Source of the DNA: Ixodes scapularis | Taxonomy: Eukaryota; Arthropoda; Arachnida; Ixodida; Ixodidae | Direction: 5' to 3' | DNA length: 64,000 nt | NCBI RefSeq assembly: GCF_016920785.2 | Contig: NW_024609837.1 | Location: 53,868,671 to 53,932,670 of the forward strand | In this document: in pieces, positions 34,049 through 43,554 of the stretch | Layout of the letters: every line of letters begins with the position of its first letter | Numbering within the stretch: position 1 is the first letter of the stretch | The notes under the pieces: generated by a model | Seen by the model: the letters and a program-made list of their open reading frames with translations, nothing else | Databases searched by the model: none | What the model was told of the DNA's origin: nothing | Made by a program: the position numbers and the translations under genes

Positions 34049-34399
34049 GGGCCGCCCACACTAGCGAGAAAACGCGCGTGGCACGCCGATCGCGGCAAGT
34101 AACAAAATGTTGCCGAAGCACAGTCAGCGCCACGAGCGCGTGCAGAGACACGCCCTTTATCTTCCCGCTTAACCGATTTATCGGCGCGCCGGGCGCGTTT
34201 TCTCGCTAGTGTGGGCGGCCCTTAAAGGGCCACCCACACTAGCGAGAAAACGCGCCCGGCGCGCCGATAAATCGGTTAAGCGGCAAGATAAAGGGCGTGT
34301 CTCTGCACGCGCTCGTGGCGCTGACTGTGCTTCGGCGACATTTTGTTACTTGCCGCGATCGGCGTGCCACGCGCGTTTTCTCGCTAGTGTGGGCGGCCC
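34049..34399. mobile_element. Head-to-head dimer of TTAA MITEs inside Gypsy pol
   Basis: TTAA lies at 34045-34048, 34222-34225 and 34400-34403. Each half (34049-34221 and 34226-34399) has its own inverted ends (GGGCCGCCCACACTAGCGAG ... CTCGCTAGTGTGGGCGGCCC), and the halves are inverted copies of one another, so the 351-bp insert is a near-perfect palindrome of two ~174-bp MITEs sharing the central TTAA. TTAA duplication points to piggyBac-type transposition. No coding capacity. Confidence 0.92.
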
Positions 34400-37210
34400 T
34401 TAACGCTTCAGACAATCTTCTACTTTTGCGGGCCACGCACCGGCAAGGAACCTTGCCACTTGACAGAGCTCTTTATCTTTTGCTGTAAATTGTGCGATCT
34501 CTTGGCTGCTTACCGGAAAAGACTGCAGGCGGAGACTGAGAAACGCCGCGACGTCATCCTCGTAGTCTTCATCCTGAAACCCAGGAACTGGAAGTCGTGA
34601 CAAGCAGTCCGCCTCCACGTTGAGTCGACCCGGTCGGTAAACCAATCGGTACTGATAGGCGGAAAGGGTAATAGCCCATCTCTGCAGACGTGCGGCAGCA
34701 ATGCTCGGAATTCCCGTCTTTGGACCAAGAATGGTTTGCAACGGTTCGTGATCAGTGACCAACACGAAGGATCGTCCAAACAAGTAGATGTGAAATTTCT
34801 TCACGCCAAACACAATAGCCAGTGCCTCCTTTTCTAGTTGGCTGTAGTTCTTTTCACTCGATGTCAAGGTTCTCGACGCAAACGCGATAGGCCGTGTGTC
34901 GCCGTTGGAGTACACCCTGGACAGGACGGCTCCGAGACCGTATGCCGAGGCATCACATGACACCTGAAGGTCTGCCTTGGGGTCGTAGTGTGCCAGGACA
35001 GGTGCGTCAACCAGAAGCCTCTTCACCATGTTAAAAGCGTCTTGACAGCGCTTGCTCCAGGTCCAGACGACATCTTTTCTTAGTAGCTCGTTCAGCGGTG
35101 CTATTGTGGTCGAGAGGTCTGGGAGGAACTTTCCGTAGAATGTCACCATTCCCAAAAACGACCGTAACTGTTTTGAGTCTTGCGGTTGAGGTGCATCGAG
35201 GATCGCTTGCACATTTTCTGCCAACACAGCTACCCCTTGCTCGCCGACTTGGTGCCCCAGGAACTTCAAACTTGCCTTCAAGAACTCACACTTTTCTTTC
35301 TTGACTCGGACGCCCTTGTCACTCAGTTTCTTTAGGACTTGCTCCAAATTCTTCAGGTGATCCCCGGCGGTCTTCCCTGTTACCAGGATATCGTCGAGAT
35401 AGCAGGTTACTCCTTGAATTCCCGCCAGCAAGCTGTCCATTATCTTTTGAAACAGTGCTGGAGCTGAAGCGATCCCAAACGCCAAACGCTTGACGCGGAA
35501 GAGACCCTTGTGCGTGTTGATTGTCAGATAGGGTTGTGACTCAGGGTGGACCGGAACTTGCTGGTATGCACGACTTAAGTCTATTTTCGAGAAAACAGTC
35601 GCCCCAGCTACCGTTGCTAGAATATCTTCCAACCTTGGCAACGGGTACTGCTCCACGTCCAGGCAAGGGTTTACCGTTGTTTTGTAGTCCCCGCAAAGGC
35701 GTACAGACCCATCCTTCTTCAAAACCGGGACAACTGGTGTAGCGTAGTCACTATGGGCCACCGCTTCAATGACACCTGTCACCTCCAGTCTCTTTAGCTC
35801 TTCTTCTACAGCTGGCTTCAGGGCGAACGGCATACTTCTAGCTTTCAGAAACTTTGGACTCGCACCTTCCCTTAAGCTTAGCCGAGCCTCTTCCCCTCGC
35901 ATGCATCCGAGCTCGTCCTTGAACACATCCTGGTAGCGTATTAGGATGTCTTGGAGAGACGCTTTTACATCAACGCTGACCGCGTTTAGCGATCCCAAGT
36001 CAAACTTGAGCTTGTAGACCCAGTCTCTGCCAATCAAAGGTGGCCCATCTTCTCCCAGTACGTGAAGCGGAAGTTTTCCTTTGAAGTCTCGGTACTCTAC
36101 GTCCACCGTCGCCACTCCTTTTGGCTTGACACGCTCGCCGGTGTACGTGCGCAGTATTAGTGACGCCGGAGACAGCTCTGTGCGAGGAAACAACGATTGG
36201 AACTGGCGTTTCGAAATGATAGACACGGCAGCACCGGTGTCTAGTTCCATCTGAAGAGGAGCGTTCCCGACCTTGAGCGTGTAGTAGAACGGCGCATTCA
36301 TGTTTCTGTCTTGAAGCCCGTATATCGCTTCACTCTTTTCTTCCTCAGCGGAGAAGTTTCTGAACTGATTTGCTCTGCCTGGTGTATTGGCCAGTGATGC
36401 TTTACAGAAACGTTGGAAGTGACCCTCACGGTTGCAGCGATAACAAATAGCGTTACGGTGCGGGCATGACGAGGCAATGTGCTTAGGGGACCCACAACGG
36501 AAACATTTGTCCTGAGCCCCCACTACCGCTTTCGGTTTCACCGCCGTCAGTTTCTGCAGTTCGAGTTGGTCGTTGTCCGCCTTATTATGACACGCCTGCA
36601 CATTCATGGTGGCTCTTTCAATAGTTAACGCTTTTTCCACAGCTTTCTTGAATGTCAGGCTCTCATCTTCGGCAAACAAAACTCTCTGAATGTCAACACG
36701 ACTCAGACCGCTGACGAATCTGTCTCTGAGGGTTTCTTCCAGGTTACTTCCAAAATTGCACGTCTGTGTCATTCTTTTGAGCTCGGCGACATATTTTCCG
36801 ACCGATTCCCCTTCCTGTTGTTCTCTCTTATGAAACGTTGCCCTTTCTGCGATGACCGACGGCCTCGGCGACAAGTGGTTTCGCAAAACGGCCAGCACAT
36901 CTTCAAAACTCTTCAATGCCGGGTCCTCAGGCGCTACTAGAGTCTTGAGCAACTTATACGTGTCAGCTCCTATGAGGCTTATGACCACGTCAACTCGGTT
37001 TGCGTCCGCTACCCCGTTTGCTCTCAAAAAGGCTCGCAACCTTTCCTCGTAGGATAACCAATCACACTTCGTGTCATCAAAAGGTTCGACTTGCCCGAAT
37101 AAGGCCATCGTGACTGCCTTCCGGTCCTCTGGTCCTTGATTCAAGATGCCAGATACTGGAACATCAGTTGAAAGGCCCTCAGTTGCTGAGTCGTCCGACG
37201 GTCTCTGCAT
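34400..37210 (-). CDS. Gypsy element 1 gag-pol (gag, protease, RT, RNase H)
   Basis: 936 residues starting at an ATG 40 bp inside the 5' LTR. Domains in order: retrotransposon gag (about 40-200, FHKREQQEGESVGKYVAEL), two CCHC zinc knuckles (about 236-249 CFRCGSPKHIASSC and 256-269 CYRCNREGHFQRFC), aspartic protease with LDTGAAVSI (about 323), reverse transcriptase with FSKIDLSRAYQQVPV and the YLDD active site (about 530-600), and RNase H starting at CDASAYGLGAVL (about 740) through VTDHEPL and NVEADCLSRLP. All catalytic motifs are intact. The stop codon is the TTAA of the MITE target, so integrase is severed. The product would package and reverse-transcribe element RNA but could not integrate it. 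Confidence 0.95.
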   Translation of the reverse strand: MQRPSDDSATEGLSTDVPVSGILNQGPEDRKAVTMALFGQVEPFDDTKCDWLSYEERLRAFLRANGVADANRVDVVISLIGADTYKLLKTLVAPEDPALKSFEDVLAVLRNHLSPRPSVIAERATFHKREQQEGESVGKYVAELKRMTQTCNFGSNLEETLRDRFVSGLSRVDIQRVLFAEDESLTFKKAVEKALTIERATMNVQACHNKADNDQLELQKLTAVKPKAVVGAQDKCFRCGSPKHIASSCPHRNAICYRCNREGHFQRFCKASLANTPGRANQFRNFSAEEEKSEAIYGLQDRNMNAPFYYTLKVGNAPLQMELDTGAAVSIISKRQFQSLFPRTELSPASLILRTYTGERVKPKGVATVDVEYRDFKGKLPLHVLGEDGPPLIGRDWVYKLKFDLGSLNAVSVDVKASLQDILIRYQDVFKDELGCMRGEEARLSLREGASPKFLKARSMPFALKPAVEEELKRLEVTGVIEAVAHSDYATPVVPVLKKDGSVRLCGDYKTTVNPCLDVEQYPLPRLEDILATVAGATVFSKIDLSRAYQQVPVHPESQPYLTINTHKGLFRVKRLAFGIASAPALFQKIMDSLLAGIQGVTCYLDDILVTGKTAGDHLKNLEQVLKKLSDKGVRVKKEKCEFLKASLKFLGHQVGEQGVAVLAENVQAILDAPQPQDSKQLRSFLGMVTFYGKFLPDLSTTIAPLNELLRKDVVWTWSKRCQDAFNMVKRLLVDAPVLAHYDPKADLQVSCDASAYGLGAVLSRVYSNGDTRPIAFASRTLTSSEKNYSQLEKEALAIVFGVKKFHIYLFGRSFVLVTDHEPLQTILGPKTGIPSIAAARLQRWAITLSAYQYRLVYRPGRLNVEADCLSRLPVPGFQDEDYEDDVAAFLSLRLQSFPVSSQEIAQFTAKDKELCQVARFLAGAWPAKVEDCLKR

Positions 37211-37233
37211 CCCGTTGTAGCAGCGAAATCCGT

Positions 37234-37246
37234 GTCCTCGTCGCCA
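37234..37246 (-). promoter_or_regulatory. Primer-binding site of Gypsy element 1
   Basis: TGGCGACGAGGAC on the minus strand, three bases inside the 5' LTR; it begins TGG as expected for pairing with a tRNA CCA end. Confidence 0.75.
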
Positions 37247-37249
37247 CTG

Positions 37250-37473
37250 TGTGGTATCTGGAGTAACAGGCCGATGGGGTTCTTCGCTGGCACATCTTTA
37301 TTGCAGGACTACCGGAGTACGACACATAGTCACGGGCGTGAGAGAGCGGCAGGATAGCAGCGGGTGGTGCAAACGGTGCGCTGGCTCAGATAGATATGGC
37401 GCCCCGGAACAGTGGCGCGAGACGCACGAGCGCGCGCTAGCTGTTGCCCGCTTATTGTGTCACCCATACAACA
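37250..37473 (-). repeat. 5' LTR of Gypsy element 1
   Basis: 224 bp, matching 32408-32631 with no difference I could find by eye. Confidence 0.95.
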
Positions 37474-37895
37474 CATGTGTTGTTTCATCATGATCATGCA
37501 GAAAGATGTAAGAAACGAATGCGCCGCTCAACTCTGTTTTGCGCGGACAGTGTGTGACCGCTCTGACGGCAGATTCCCGGCGCTCGGCGTTTGGCGTAAG
37601 GATTATGTCGATCTTTCCGCTAGTCGCACTCTTCCACCATCATTTTAGATGAGTGTGATTGAAACATCACGTTTACCATATTTTCAGCCATCAAGAGTTA
37701 CTCCAATGCAGTTATCAGGTTTGTTTCTCGCGACCACCGCCAGGGTATTATTTCCGGCTTCTGGTTGGTCACATTCGAATTTCTGAAGACGCCCTGGAAC
37801 ACGCTCAGCCCGCTTTCGGCCAATGGCGCCGCTTCATTTGTCTCCTATACTTCCCAACGAATGGCCAAACTCTCTACATATACGGCTCTGGGGCA
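37474..37895 (-). repeat. Dispersed repeat W, copy 2, proximal piece
   Basis: Reverse complement of W copy 1, continuous with 32213-32407 across the CATGT duplication. Confidence 0.75.
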
Positions 37896-37926
37896 GCTCA
37901 GAGCTGTGTAAAGAGAGAGTTTGGTC
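37863..37926. repeat. Imperfect hairpin
   Basis: GGCCAAACTCTCTACATATA ... pairs imperfectly with ... GTGTAAAGAGAGAGTTTGGTC, marking the junction between repeats W and Z. Confidence 0.6.
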
Positions 37927-38815
37927 AATGGGAGGAGTGGGCAGATCCAGGGCGCGCACCAGACACAGGTAGAGGGTTTGGCATGCACTCTTGGCCAACG
38001 TTACTGGATCGGAGAAGTTGACAAGCTCCAAGAAAAAAGTGACGCGCTGCGATTCACAGCCCGCCCGACCCGTTCGGTCTGACTGGACTCGGTACCCGTG
38101 GATACGCCGTGAAACATTGTTTTTCGTGTGGGCTCACAAAGTGTTACAACGGTTAAACCAGCTGAACTACGAAATTAGGGAGAAAGGAGTAAAGACAGGT
38201 GATCGCTGGGCCTGTCTTTACTCCTTTCTCCCTAATTTCGTAGTTCAGCTGGTTTAACCGTTGTAATATGTACCACCAACTAGCTTAGCTTCTACCCCCT
38301 GTTAGTTATCACAAAGTGTATTACTAAGGACTGTTCCCAGTGTGATAATGTACGGATTGAGACAAGATTTCCTGGGACTTTTGAGATAAATTTACGCCAG
38401 CCGGGCCTTCTTAGTTTTGGCAGTCTTCCGACATTCGGCACCAAGGCAAGCAACTCGGAGAAATGGCTGCGTTTATCGTTCGTAGTTTCCGGCACATGAA
38501 CCGTTGTGTTTTGGTCGTTTGCGGACTAAAATACCGTAAATTTTCTTGTTCTGGTGTTCCGCGTTTGAGTCAGAAGTTCAAGCGTAAGCTGCTGCATACA
38601 TACCAAAGCCAAATTAGGATAGAATGTCAATTCGAAGTCGTCTTCGTCATTCGAAAGAATCGGGCTGTTTTTGTATTTGTATTCGGCTACGTCGAGGCCT
38701 GCTACTAGTGAAAACAACTGAATTATTCCTCTCGTGTGTTCTTTACGTGTGTGACAACCTCACTCCCTTGCGCGTGCGTGCCTTTTCGGCCCGCAAGCGC
38801 AAGGGAGTAATTAGT
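37900..38815 (-). repeat. Inverted duplicate Z, right copy
   Basis: Reverse complement of 29553-30262, interrupted by a 164-bp fold-back insertion at 38145-38308. The right edge at about 38815 is sharp: it cuts the LINE reverse-transcriptase frame and carries a short hairpin (ACTCCCTTGCGC / GCGCAAGGGAGT). Confidence 0.75.
38145..38308. mobile_element. Fold-back insertion with 56-bp perfect arms
   Basis: Arms 38144-38199 and 38211-38266 are perfectly complementary around an 11-base loop, followed by a 42-bp non-palindromic tail. Flanked by an 11-bp direct repeat TCACAAAGTGT (38134-38144, 38309-38319); the left Z copy has this site only once. An 11-bp duplication does not fit hAT or TTAA elements; a Mutator-like or retroposed origin is possible. 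Confidence 0.8.
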
Positions 38816-39022
38816 TTGCAAGTAAAATAGCGAGTTATATAACAGCTGTCTTATTCTAAAAGGCAAACTACGTTTGTGACGATACGCCAGGCCAACAATG
38901 CTAGACAATTTTGATGTAACATAATTTACCTGAGCATCCCATCATATACTCTCTGAAAAAACGACACCTAAAGTTTTAAATTCCGGTACCACTTTAGTTT
39001 TAGAAGAATTGAACCTAATATC
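38816..39022 (-). pseudogene. LINE reverse transcriptase fragment, downstream half
   Basis: On the minus strand this continues the frame of the fragment at 50078-50260 across the ATATC duplication: FNSSKTKVVPEFKTLGVVFS, then KLSSIVGLAYRHKRSLPF and RQLLYNSLFY. These are the C-terminal thumb-region motifs of non-LTR reverse transcriptases. One in-frame TGA interrupts it. It is truncated at about 38815 by repeat Z. Confidence 0.75.
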
Positions 39023-39132
39023 TGTAGCAAGAGGCATGGAATAAAGAAGAACGAAGCGCCGGCGACACACGCGCTTCATGTCTAGAGCCCAGCGGACATG
39101 GACTCGTCTCGTCCTTTTTAGACATTGCTACA
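39023..39132 (+). repeat. 5' LTR of Gypsy element 2 (110 bp)
   Basis: TGTAGCAAG ... TTGCTACA, with a polyadenylation-like AATAAAG at about 39040. Very short for a Gypsy LTR. Confidence 0.9.
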
Positions 39133-39147
39133 TGGTGTCAGAAGTGG
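39133..39147 (+). promoter_or_regulatory. Primer-binding site of Gypsy element 2
   Basis: TGGTGTCAGAAGTGG immediately follows the LTR, as expected for a tRNA-primed element. Confidence 0.75.
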
Positions 39148-39172
39148 CTGGGTGGTAGAACAGAGTTTCACC

Positions 39173-42148
39173 ATGAACACGCCAAGCAGTTCACAAGAGT
39201 CTTCCGCTGGGACGAGCCAGGGGGAAGAGGCGGCAGCGGCATCTCGGACAACGATGTACGCTCACACCATCACCCCACCGTCAACGTTCGATTTCCACAA
39301 CCCAGGCGACTGGCCAAGATGGTTCAACAGATTCAACCGCTATCGAAAGGTCTCCAAGCTCGTCAACGCCGATGAGGGCGAACAGGTAGATGCTCTTGTA
39401 TATTTCCTTGGAGATGACGCCGAAGACGTTCTCGAGGCATCGTCCCTCTCGGATGACGACAAACAAAACTTCGAGAAAGTGTCGGACTTGTTTCATAATC
39501 ACTTCGTGGGAAAGCGAAACGTCATCTACGAACGAGCGAAATTTCATCAAAGAAAGCAAGAGACTGGAGAGTCGGTGGAATCGTTTATAACCAGCCTACA
39601 TCACCTGGTAAAACATTGTGACTACGGAGTTTTGAAAGACGAACTGGTTCGAGATCGCTTCGTAGTCGGACTGTCAGATGACTCCCTTTCTGAAAGCCTG
39701 CAGAGAGACCCCAACCTCATACTAGAAGCTGCAGTCACACGAGCTCGACAGAAAGAAGCCGTGCACAAGCAACAAGCAGTGGTCCGAGCGCACAGGCAAA
39801 CAGAAAAAGAGGAGATGGTCGTCGATGTCCTTGGTAAAAGACAAGAAAAATGGAAGGCTCCGCGCAATTCAGAGTCAAGAAATGACACGAAAGCTCCTAC
39901 CTGCGGAAAATGTGGCAAGTTGGCGCACACAAACTCCGAGTGTCCTGCAATCAGTTCCAAGTGCCTAAACTGTGGCAGACGAGGACATTGGACAAAGGTA
40001 TGCAGGAGAAAGGCTTTACAGGAAGTAAACCTGGAGACAGATCAAGAAGAATGGCTGCTCGGAAGTGTTAAATCTTCTGCTGGTCTGGCTTGGAGAGTCC
40101 CGCTCAAGGTCAATGACAAGGTCGTCCAGTTCAAGATTGATACAGGCGCCGACGTCAGTGCCATACCGGAGGATGCGGCATCGAGCTTCAAAAACCTCCA
40201 GCCTACTGCGGCCAAACTTTTCGGACCCGGAAGGCAGATGTTAACAGTCATTGGGAAGTTCCGGGCCACGATTCAACATGGTCAACAGCTGATACATGAG
40301 GACATCTATGTTGTCACGAACCTTGAGGAACCGCTTCTTGGACGTGAAGCTAGCACAGAACTTGGACTTGTCAAATTCATGCATTCAGTCACCGACCCCA
40401 CTACTGCCGGTTATCACCAGAAATATCCGGAACTTTTCAGTGGTATTGGAATAATGAAGGGGGAATACAAGATCAAGCTAATTGATAATGCCACACCAAT
40501 TTCAGTAAACACGTCCCGTCGTGTACCCTTGGCTCTGATATCAAAAGTTGAGGAGCACTTGAGAAAAATGTTGAAGGACGGGATCATAAAGCGAGTAGAA
40601 GAACCCACCGCGTGGTGCTCTGGAATGGTGGTGGTTCCTAAGTCAAATGGAGATGTCAGAATATGTGTAGATCTGACACACCTCAACAAGAACATTGAGC
40701 GCGAGAAACTGGTCTTGCCATCAGTGGAAGAAACCTTGGGCCGTCTTTCAAATACATATTTGTATTCAAAACTGGACGCCAAGGCAGGCTTCTGGCAAAT
40801 CAAGCTGGCGGCGGAGTCACAGCTCTTGACAACTTTCATCACCCCATTTGGTCGGGTTTGCTTTCAAAGGCTTCCATTTGGGATTTCATCTGCACCTGAG
40901 CACTTCCAAAGGAAGATGAACCAAATCTTGGAGGGCCTTCCGGGGTTTCTGTGTCATATGGACGACATCCTGGTGACGGGGTCAAACGAGAAGGAACATG
41001 ACTCCAGGCTCGAAGAAGTTCTTCAAAGGCTGAAAACAGCAGGTGTCACACTAAACGAGAAGTGTGAATTTAAGAAGACCTCTGTCAAGTTCCTTGGCCA
41101 CATAATCAGCAGCCAAGGACTTCTGCCGGATCCAGAACGGGTTGATGCAATCACTAAAATGCGTCCACCCACCACAGTTCATGAGATAAGGCAATTCATC
41201 GGGATGGCCAACCAATTCGGTAGATTCATCCCACACATGTCGGAAAAACTAAAACCCCTACGAGACCTGCTGAAAAGGGACATAGAGTGGGCCTGGGATG
41301 TTCAGCAGCAGCGTGCTTGGGAAGCAATAAAGAAAGACATCCAAGACGCCGCAACCCTGACTTTGTATGATCCAGGACAACAACTCATCGTTTCGGCAGA
41401 CGCTTCGTCGTATGGCCTCGGAGCTGTACTGCTACAACGGGATAAACAAGGACACGTGCGACCCGTAGCATTCGCGTCCAAAGGATTGAATGACACAGAG
41501 GTCAGGTACGCACAAATTGAAAAGGCGTACGCCGTAACATGGGCGTGCGAGCGTTTTGAGAAGTTTCTCTTGGGAACTACGTTCCATGTCCAGACGGATC
41601 ACCGTCCGCTGGTACCTCTCTTTGGATCAAAAGAGCTGAACCTTATTCCGGCGCGAATACAGCGGTTTAAACTTCGCCTCATGAGGTTTTCCTTCACGAT
41701 CTCTCATGTTCCTGGTAAAGAGCTGTGTACGGCCGATGCTCTGTCCAGATCGCCGGTAGACTTGCCGGGAATAACTATGGGAGAGGAACTAGAAGCGTAC
41801 GTACAAGCCATCAGCGGTTCCTTGCCAGCTTCAACTGAGTACTTAGACAAGATTCGGACACTGCAACGGGAAGACCCGGTCGGAAGAAAACTGAGGGAGT
41901 ATACCACCACTGGATGGCCCACAAAGGCCAAGGTTGCTCCTGAAGTGGTACAGTTTTATTCCGAAAGAAACAACCTCACCATACAAGACGGGCTTTTAGT
42001 GAGGACGAACCGCCTTTTCATCCCCCAGCCGCTTCGCAAGGAGGTGTTAGACAAACTTCATGAGGGACACTTGGGCATTAGCAAATGCCGCGAACGTTCG
42101 AAGATGTCCGTCTCTGGCCAGGACTCAGCAAACACCTGGAACAGCTAG
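39173..42148 (+). CDS. Gypsy element 2 gag-pol, frameshifted in integrase
   Basis: The ATG at 39173 (MNTPSSSQESSAGTSQGEE) is preferred over upstream non-ATG codons because it is the first ATG in frame after the primer-binding site. Domains: gag (about 40-210), zinc knuckles CGKCGKLAHTNSEC (about 243) and CLNCGRRGHWTKVC (about 263), protease FKIDTGADVSAIP (about 320), reverse transcriptase with LYSKLDAKAGFWQIKL (about 528) and the active site HMDDILVTG (about 593; MDD in place of the usual VDD/LDD), RNase H from VSADASSYGLGAVL (about 739), and the start of the integrase HHCC region (LHEGHLGISKCRERS). The last 10 or so residues are out of frame: integrase continues in the next frame from about 42113. 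Otherwise no lesion is visible. Confidence 0.93.
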   Translation: MNTPSSSQESSAGTSQGEEAAAASRTTMYAHTITPPSTFDFHNPGDWPRWFNRFNRYRKVSKLVNADEGEQVDALVYFLGDDAEDVLEASSLSDDDKQNFEKVSDLFHNHFVGKRNVIYERAKFHQRKQETGESVESFITSLHHLVKHCDYGVLKDELVRDRFVVGLSDDSLSESLQRDPNLILEAAVTRARQKEAVHKQQAVVRAHRQTEKEEMVVDVLGKRQEKWKAPRNSESRNDTKAPTCGKCGKLAHTNSECPAISSKCLNCGRRGHWTKVCRRKALQEVNLETDQEEWLLGSVKSSAGLAWRVPLKVNDKVVQFKIDTGADVSAIPEDAASSFKNLQPTAAKLFGPGRQMLTVIGKFRATIQHGQQLIHEDIYVVTNLEEPLLGREASTELGLVKFMHSVTDPTTAGYHQKYPELFSGIGIMKGEYKIKLIDNATPISVNTSRRVPLALISKVEEHLRKMLKDGIIKRVEEPTAWCSGMVVVPKSNGDVRICVDLTHLNKNIEREKLVLPSVEETLGRLSNTYLYSKLDAKAGFWQIKLAAESQLLTTFITPFGRVCFQRLPFGISSAPEHFQRKMNQILEGLPGFLCHMDDILVTGSNEKEHDSRLEEVLQRLKTAGVTLNEKCEFKKTSVKFLGHIISSQGLLPDPERVDAITKMRPPTTVHEIRQFIGMANQFGRFIPHMSEKLKPLRDLLKRDIEWAWDVQQQRAWEAIKKDIQDAATLTLYDPGQQLIVSADASSYGLGAVLLQRDKQGHVRPVAFASKGLNDTEVRYAQIEKAYAVTWACERFEKFLLGTTFHVQTDHRPLVPLFGSKELNLIPARIQRFKLRLMRFSFTISHVPGKELCTADALSRSPVDLPGITMGEELEAYVQAISGSLPASTEYLDKIRTLQREDPVGRKLREYTTTGWPTKAKVAPEVVQFYSERNNLTIQDGLLVRTNRLFIPQPLRKEVLDKLHEGHLGISKCRERSKMSVSGQDSANTWNS

Positions 42149-43068
42149 TCACGAACTGTTCCAGATGTATTCGGGAACGTGTCCCAAGGGTAGAGCCCAT
42201 GATACCATCGAAACTTCCAGACCGCCCGTGGCAGCACGTTGCGAAAGATCTCTTCGAACTGAACAAACAACACTACCTCCTAATAGTCGATTACTACTCG
42301 AGGTATGTAGAAGTATGCAAGTTGAGGCAGACAACATCAGAAGCGGTAATTGGCCACCTCAAAGCAATATTTTCCCGTCATGGTATACCTGAAGTACTCC
42401 GATCGGACAATGGTCCTCAATATTCGGGAAAATTATTCCAAGACTTTGTTGCGAAGTACCAGATAACCCACGTCACAAGCAGCCCGTATTACCCCCAGGG
42501 TAATGGAGAGGCTGAGAGGATGGTAAAGGTGGTCAAAGACATTCTCAAAAAGTCTGATGACCCCAACCTTGGCCTTCTATCTTACCGGACAACGCCGGCA
42601 AGCTGTGGCTACAGTCCTGCAGAGCTGCTAATGGGCCGCCAATTAAGGACAACGCTACCAACTCTTCCCTCAACGTTAATTCCGAAACTTCCCAATCACG
42701 AGGAATTTAGAAAAAAAGACAAGGAAGAAAAGCAGAAACAAGTGAGAAACTATAATAGCCGACATGCAGTGTGTGAACGCTTGAACGAACCTCTTGGTAG
42801 CACGGTCTGGGTGAGAAATGCGGCGACAACTGGTAAAGTCGTCGGAGAGAGGACAGAACCAAGGTCGTACGTCGTAGAGATCCCGAAAGGACTTCTGGTG
42901 AGAAACAAATGTCATCTCGCTCCGCTGCCGAAAGACATAAGTGAGCAGACACCTCACTCACTGGTTTCGCAGTCAAGAACTACGCTGCCAGACCCGGCTT
43001 CCAAGGGCGCCGAAGTACGAACAAGGTCCGGTCGGATTATCAAAAAGCCAAAGAGGTTCACAGAGTGA
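42113..43068 (+). pseudogene. Gypsy element 2 integrase after a 1-base frameshift
   Basis: Reads WPGLSKHLEQLVTNCSRC (zinc-binding cysteines), then DLFELNKQHYLLIVDYYSRY (first catalytic aspartate), RSDNGPQYSG (second aspartate), YYPQGNGEAERMV (glutamate) and a C-terminal tail ending IIKKPKRFTE. The core triad is present; only the frameshift near 42112 separates it from the upstream polyprotein. It ends 32 bp before the insertion of Gypsy element 3. Confidence 0.9.
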
Positions 43069-43100
43069 CTCCTTTTAGTGCTTAAGTGTATATATATGTA

Positions 43101-43418
43101 TGTGACACTGCAATCGTCACACACTTATCTGGTTGAACAACCTCACCCCACAAAACAGTTACGCGGAGCAAACAAACCTCTGCTCCACTAGGGGGGGAAG
43201 ACTTATTGCGGCTAAGCGGCGACGACAATAACAATGTGGCTCGTGACAAGAGCCACGTTAGCAGCGCGCGCCGCGTGGGCACTCGGCACTCGAACCCGGC
43301 CAGCCCGAGAGGGAACATCGATACCAGCCGGCTCCTTTTTTCAACGGCAAAGCTCTCGGACCAGCTACTACTCCGTCCAGGCGTGTGAATAAACGAAGGG
43401 GCCAATTCGGCAACTTCA
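43101..43418 (+). repeat. 5' LTR of Gypsy element 3 (318 bp)
   Basis: Carries a polyadenylation-like AATAAA at about 43388 near its end, followed by CAACTTCA. Confidence 0.92.
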
Positions 43419-43420
43419 AG

Positions 43421-43438
43421 TGGTGACCCGGAGACGGA
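43421..43438 (+). promoter_or_regulatory. Primer-binding site of Gypsy element 3
   Basis: TGGTGACCCGGAGACGGA, two bases after the LTR. Confidence 0.8.
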
Positions 43439-43554
43439 CACCGAAGGTGGACTTCATTGCTGAGGCATCAGCCAACGCATCGGCTGACCGGTAGCCCTCT
43501 ACCACATTCGAACGTCCACTTCCTGTCCTGGACCTGTCCTGTCCTGTTCAAAAC

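Larger units (their letters stand above)
32408..37473 (-). mobile_element. Gypsy LTR retrotransposon 1 (minus strand)
   Basis: Two 224-bp LTRs (TGTGGTATC ... CATACAACA) are flanked by a perfect 5-bp duplication CATGT (32403-32407, 37474-37478). Read on the minus strand, the order is LTR, primer-binding site, gag-protease-RT-RNase H, integrase, purine tract, LTR. The LTRs look identical or nearly so, implying recent insertion. It interrupts W copy 2. A 351-bp dimer of TTAA MITEs splits pol between RNase H and integrase, so this copy cannot make an intact polyprotein. Confidence 0.96.

Noticed and set aside
32844..34151. A complete stand-alone integrase gene
   Set aside because: Its first ~35 codons come from the inserted TTAA MITE; it is the 3' part of Gypsy 1 pol.
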